Below are positions 59,625 through 64,000 of a stretch of 64,000 nucleotides of DNA, in pieces (the first letter of the stretch is position 1; each line of letters starts with the position of its first letter). Source of the stretch: Endothia cerciana (Eukaryota; Ascomycota; Sordariomycetes; Diaporthales; Cryphonectriaceae). The DNA lies in assembly GCA_026119935.1 (NCBI GenBank), contig JALRMH010000044.1, positions 248,001 to 312,000 of the forward strand, in the 5' to 3' direction. Made by a program: the position numbers and the translations under genes. The notes under the pieces are model-generated. The model worked only from the letters and a program-made list of their open reading frames with translations, searched no databases and was not told the origin of the DNA.

Positions 59625-61219
59625 GTCATAGGCGGGCGTCGAGAGTGGCTCAGCATCGATAGCAGGTGACCAGGGCGCCGCGAATGTGATCTTGGATCGG
59701 TCGGCTGTTTATGTAGTGAATGCGAGTGCAGTGTGTGGTTCGCAGCGCAGCCTGGTCACGAAGGACTGCGGGTTCAGTGGAGGTCTCGTCTGGGGTAACG
59801 ATGAGAGGCTTCGGTAGAACGCTGAAAAGTGAGCGGCAGGTCTGTAGAGAGAGGAGGCTATGAGAAACCGTTGGAGAGATGAGGAAGCAGGCGCTGTGTC
59901 GTGATGATCGTAGGATGAAATGCGCGTCGAGTTGTCGGGGTGAGGACGAGGATGGAGATTCTTCTTTGACGTTTGATGGCAATGACACAACAGCTGAACA
60001 CTGAATGTGGAAGTGGGCGGCGCTCGGCGGTCAGCACAGGCCATCCCAAAGTCTACTCCAGATTCCAGACTTCAGCGGCCAGGGCCCAGGGCCCGGGGCC
60101 CGGGGCCCGGGGTTCCAGGCTAGGGCTAGCCTCTAGGCTACTCCGTAGGGACGGGCCCGCCGCAACGGTTACAACGACTATGTACCACGCGTGGGCATGG
60201 GCACCCACCCACACGCTGCTAATCACCGTTTGTTTCGGCGCCCGCTGTTGGAACTTGCAGGTTAGTCAGTCCTACCTGCGATCATCTTGGAAGATCCGAG
60301 TAGATGTGAGCATCAAGTCTCTAGAGGAAAGACCTTGTATGTATCGAAAGGCAGACGACATACAAGGGTTGTTAGGTTTGCAGCCGACTTCCTCCCAAGC
60401 ACCCTGTGCAGTGGGGACGGCCTCCAGGGGGATAACCTTGGCAGCGTACCCGCGACAGTCAAGCTTCGCAGGTGGCAGGATACTGTGGTACTGTACATTT
60501 TAGCCCTGGTACCATAGCAAGTTTGTCTCGCGGGAATGTCGTGTGGAGCCTCTGGGGGAAACCTCAGCAACTCTCCCACCGTATCGAGGAACAATTCCAT
60601 GTATACTGAGGACTGGTAGAACATGCCCTCCTGGGAAACACCCCATCTGTAGGCTGTCCGAACTATCAAGGCTGATCCAGGAACAAAGATGCATGTGGTT
60701 GTCGTGTATCTCCACAGAGAATCTGTCGAGTGCCGGGCCTATACCACAGCATTGCTTGGGCACCCAGGTGCCAGAGTGGGGGGAGGGGAATGTGCTAAGC
60801 TAGTGTATCGATGCCGCAGGGCAGGGCGGGTGCATCTGTTATCGGTCGCTTATCGGCTCTTATTCCCTCCCCATGCGGCGGTGCCTCCCCACCAACAAAA
60901 ACTAAGACGGGCCGGGTGATGAGGGCCAGGTCAAGAAATTATCGCCGCCACTTCTGACCTGGAATCCTGAAAGGTTCACCTTTACTAATTCAAGGCTGGT
61001 GTCTGGTGCTTTTTATCAATTGCTCTCGAGGCAGAGCACTGGTGTCCTCTAATATCGCTCAACCATTCGCTTTCCGGCTTTTCCGTTGCAGCCGAAGCCC
61101 CTCCATTGGCGTCTTGAATTTTGACGACATCCAACCTCACCATCAAACCCCGCGGTACGTTTGGTCGAACAGCACCAGCTCAACAACTCGACGATCCTCC
61201 TACGCCGACACAGCTCACC
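59625..61219. other. Divergent promoter region between HUL4 and REI1
   Basis: About 1.6 kb between two start codons. It contains a GC-rich GGGGCCC run at 60082-60112. No gene was seen; frames such as 60313-60669 lack recognisable content. Confidence 0.5.
60082..60112. repeat. GGGGCCC tandem run
   Basis: Four to five imperfect units of GGG(G)CCC in a row, self-complementary, in the HUL4/REI1 intergenic region. It can form strong secondary structure. Confidence 0.85.
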
Positions 61220-62987
61220 ATGGCGACAATAAGTGGCAGCCGCAGTGCTCCCGCCCAGGACACATCTGCCTCCCACCCCTACACCTGCAATACCTGTCAG
61301 GTCGCCTTCCGGAACAGCGACCTGCAGAAGGGTCATATGAGGAGCGACTGGCAGTAAGTGTCGGGCAGATGGCCTTTCCTCTGTGCTCTTGCACTAACGC
61401 GGTGTCCTAATCTACAGCCGGTACAACCTAAAGCGTCGAGTTGCCAGCCTTCCCCCAATCTCCTCCGAAGTCTTCACCGAGAAGGTCCTCCAGGCTAGAG
61501 CGACCTCTACCGCAGAGGCCGAGCGTGCCGGTTGGCAGAAAGAGTGCAATGTGTGCCACCGCACCTACTACAGCGACAACTCATACCAGAACCACATTGG
61601 TAGTCAAAAACACAAGGCTAAGGAGGCTGCTTCGCTGCGAGGTCAGAATGGCGCTGCGGTCATACCCGACGATGCCAGCTCCATGATCAGCTCTACCTTC
61701 TCACTAGGTGAGCCCGTGCCCTCCAACAAGTCTGAGGTCGACTCCGAGGCAGAAGAGGAATTCACCCACATTGTTGAGGGCATGAAGAATACCGGCATAC
61801 AGGAACGTCCCCCTCCGGTCCCGCGCCCGTCCAATCCTGTTCCTTCCGCCGACGGTCAGAAGCAAGAAGACAAGATCATGTCCGAGGAGGCTGGCGAGCG
61901 GCAGTCTACTTCTGCTACCCCCATTCCGTCCAAGACTTCTGGTGCGGCACCAAGCCTGTCGCTGAAATCATGCCTGTTCTGCAATCTGGAGTCATCCGAT
62001 GTGCCCTCGAATGTCGCCCACATGGAGCGCTCTCATGGCATGTTCATTCCCGAGAGGCAATACCTGGTTGATATGGAGGGCCTTTTGGGTTCTCTGCAAC
62101 AGCGGATTCAGGAATTCAACGAGTGCCTGTACTGCGGCAAGGTCAAATCCAACGCCTTTGCGGTGCAAACTCACATGCGAGACACGGCGCACTGCAAGAT
62201 TCCGTACACAACTGAGGAGGAACAGTTGGAGATCGGAGAGTTCTACGACTTCCGCAGTACATACTCGGATGATGAGGAAATGGACTCAGATGACGAGTCC
62301 ACCACGAACGGCGGGGTGAGGCTGGGTGGCAAGCGCGCCACCACTGTCACCAACGAGGATGGCGAGGAGGTGGAGGAAGGTGGGGATGAGGGCTGGGAGA
62401 CGGATTCTTCCGCTTCCTCCCTGGACTCTGCCGATCTGACTGCTGTGCCCGCCGAGAATCACTACCACCAGTACGACCGACTAGAGAAGCACCCTCATCA
62501 CTCGCGCGGTGACTCAAGACCTCATCGCCAGAAGGACGGCTTTCACTCGCATTCACACAAGCCTACACGGGCTGTCTTTTACGACGAGTATGAGCTGCAT
62601 CTTCCAAGCGGCAAATCCGTGGGCCACCGTTCGTTGAACAAGTACTACCGCCAGAACCTGCGCGACTATCCCACGTCTGAGGAGCGTACCCAGCGACAGC
62701 TGGCGATCGAGAATGGCGAGGACACTGAGGATATGGATGTTGACAGCGAGAAGGGTACCAGCCAGCAGATTGTCCGCCGGGGCCGCCAGAGGGATCAGAA
62801 CAGGCAGCTGGTTAGCCGTGCAGAAGGTGGCATCGGCATGCTAGGCGTCTCGGACAGAAAGAAGAAAGAGGTCAAGAAGGCGGAGCTGCGCAGCCGCAAG
62901 ATCGAGCATGCAGCGCAGAAACGGATGGAATGGTCCCTCAACAAGGGAGCCAACCACCAGAAGTACTACAACTACCAGATCCTGTAG
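61220..62987 (+). CDS. REI1: Cytoplasmic pre-60S ribosomal maturation factor REI1-like, C2H2 zinc fingers
   Basis: Two exons (61220-61353 and 61418-62987) with a 64-nt intron give 567 residues. Finger 1 (YTCNTCQVAFRNSDLQKGHM...H) is interrupted near its end by the intron, and the join gives SDWHRYNLKRRVA. Finger 2 is ECNVCHRTYYSDNSYQNHIG. The central zf-C2H2_2 pair is SCLFCNLESSDVPSNVAHME with RSHGMFIPERQYLVDMEGLL, then NECLYCGKVKSNAFAVQTHM. An acidic loop with EEDxEDE-type stretches and a basic C-terminus (NKYYRQNLRDYP; DRKKKEVKKAELRSRKIEHA) match Rei1, which inserts its tail in the 60S exit tunnel and releases Arx1-Alb1 in the cytoplasm. All joins keep phase. Confidence 0.95.
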
Positions 62988-64000
62988 ACGAAGCGCACCC
63001 GGGGGGATGTTAATTCTGCAACAATGCTAAAAGTTCGCGTACATGAAGCCGTCGTATTGGAATTTCTGCTTGGTGACTATGACTTACGGCCCGTGCTCTG
63101 TGGATAGAGTTCTAGGCCTGAGCTGCCTGAGCTGACGTCAAAACGGGCCTCGGGCGTGGTCAGCCCCCGTCAGCATCAATTCACGTTGTCCATGGACAGT
63201 GCGTCAGCAAGCATTCACAGGCCGCTCGGAAGGCCTCGGCGAATCCTGCATAATGTCTTGAAACCGCGCCCAGGGCAAAAGGCATTCGATCCATGACCCA
63301 GGCAATCACTGCTGGACCATGGGCGGATCCACTAATCCTGGAACTCCGCGACGGGCTTGCGCGGTTTGCCGCAGCGGTTGGCTCGGAGTTCCTGCGATCT
63401 ACAGTGTCGGTGTGAGTGAGTGTGCACAAAACGCTGAGGGGGGGGGGGTACTGTGTGTGGGCCACGCCGGTGGCGGTCGCAGCGTCTCGCTGCCTCACGG
63501 GCGCTCTCATGTATCGCCCCATCTGTGCTGTGCATTGTGGCGAGATGCCTGGTAGCAACCGGAGGGAGTAGGCAGACAGAAGTGGTATTTACTCTCGTCT
63601 GTATTCAGTTCCACAACTCGGCAAAGCCCCTGGACCATCGGCTACCTGCTTCGACTGGATCGTCATAAGGTGGGACGACGCCGTCTCATATGGCCTACCG
63701 TCTGTCGTGCTTAAAACAGCAGACCTGTTTGTCCTGCGCCTAACTCACCACCACCAATCCTCGCCATCTAGCAAAAAACAAACAACAAAAAAAAAACCCC
63801 CCCAAAAAAAAAGGGAAAATTGCGTGAGATCAGAATGGGTTGGTTGCGCCCCTTCCCTCTCCTATCTGGACCTTACACACTCTTTCGGGCTCGCAGACCG
63901 ACAAGTCTTGGAAAGTTCAGCTCGGCTCACTGTTTGTGCAGGGTATCACGACGATGATCTGGAGTCCCTGGCTCCCAGCGACTCTATAAGCTGTGTCCCA
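62988..64000. other. 3' flank of REI1 and unassigned right edge
   Basis: About 1 kb to the window end. It includes a G9 run (63439-63448), an A/C homopolymer cluster near 63778-63815, and no credible coding region. A gene might start beyond the edge. Confidence 0.5.

Overview
The window is nuclear DNA from a filamentous ascomycete (Pezizomycotina, probably Sordariomycetes, although the class is an inference). The evidence is short GT-AG introns (mostly 47-126 nt, with CTAAC/CTGAC-like branch sites), compact genes on both strands, and a typical fungal gene set: a siderophore NRPS, a PIR-type wall protein, GH28, DUF3433, HDEL-tailed BiP, KAP123, CCT5, HBS1, REI1 and a HUL4-like HECT ligase. I joined exons by hand. 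All intact models close in frame.

Layout. 1-7.6 kb: 3' part of a ferricrocin-type siderophore synthetase (C-A-T-C-T-C-T-C), convergent with a U1-type zinc-finger splicing protein (7.8-8.8 kb). 10.0-11.7 kb: a secreted wall protein with a PIR domain and a GPI tail. 11.7-17.6 kb: about 6 kb with no supportable gene. 17.7-19.3 kb: a secreted exo-acting GH28 pectinase. 20.5-21.3 kb: an AT-rich, probably RIP-degraded island with a 39-bp tandem repeat. 21.8-36.9 kb: importin KAP123, an F-box protein, a large DUF3433 membrane protein, a single-pass membrane protein with a PPEY tail motif, and the VHS-GAT adaptor LSB5. 37.8-48.3 kb: BiP/KAR2, the ribosome-rescue GTPase HBS1 and chaperonin subunit CCT5, with an LTR-like element between the last two. 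49.2-55.3 kb: an accessory patch holding an MFS transporter, a branched-chain aminotransferase and a methyltransferase. Each carries an apparent frameshift, and the methyltransferase is also truncated. LTR-like direct repeats flank the transporter. 55.6-63.0 kb: a HECT E3 with an AZUL zinc finger and REI1, divergently arranged.

How the genes relate. Most are independent housekeeping genes: protein folding (BiP, CCT5), transport (KAP123), ribosome biogenesis and rescue (REI1, HBS1), ubiquitylation (F-box, HECT) and endocytosis (LSB5). The wall protein and the pectinase face outwards. The most notable pattern is the decaying accessory locus at 49-55 kb. Three neighbouring accessory genes are broken while every housekeeping gene around them reads cleanly, which points to a dying metabolite or resistance locus rather than uniform sequencing error. 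I did not find a convincing wholly new system. The best leads are this relic locus, a possible Ski7-like short isoform of HBS1, and the unusual GH28 and PIR/GPI proteins.
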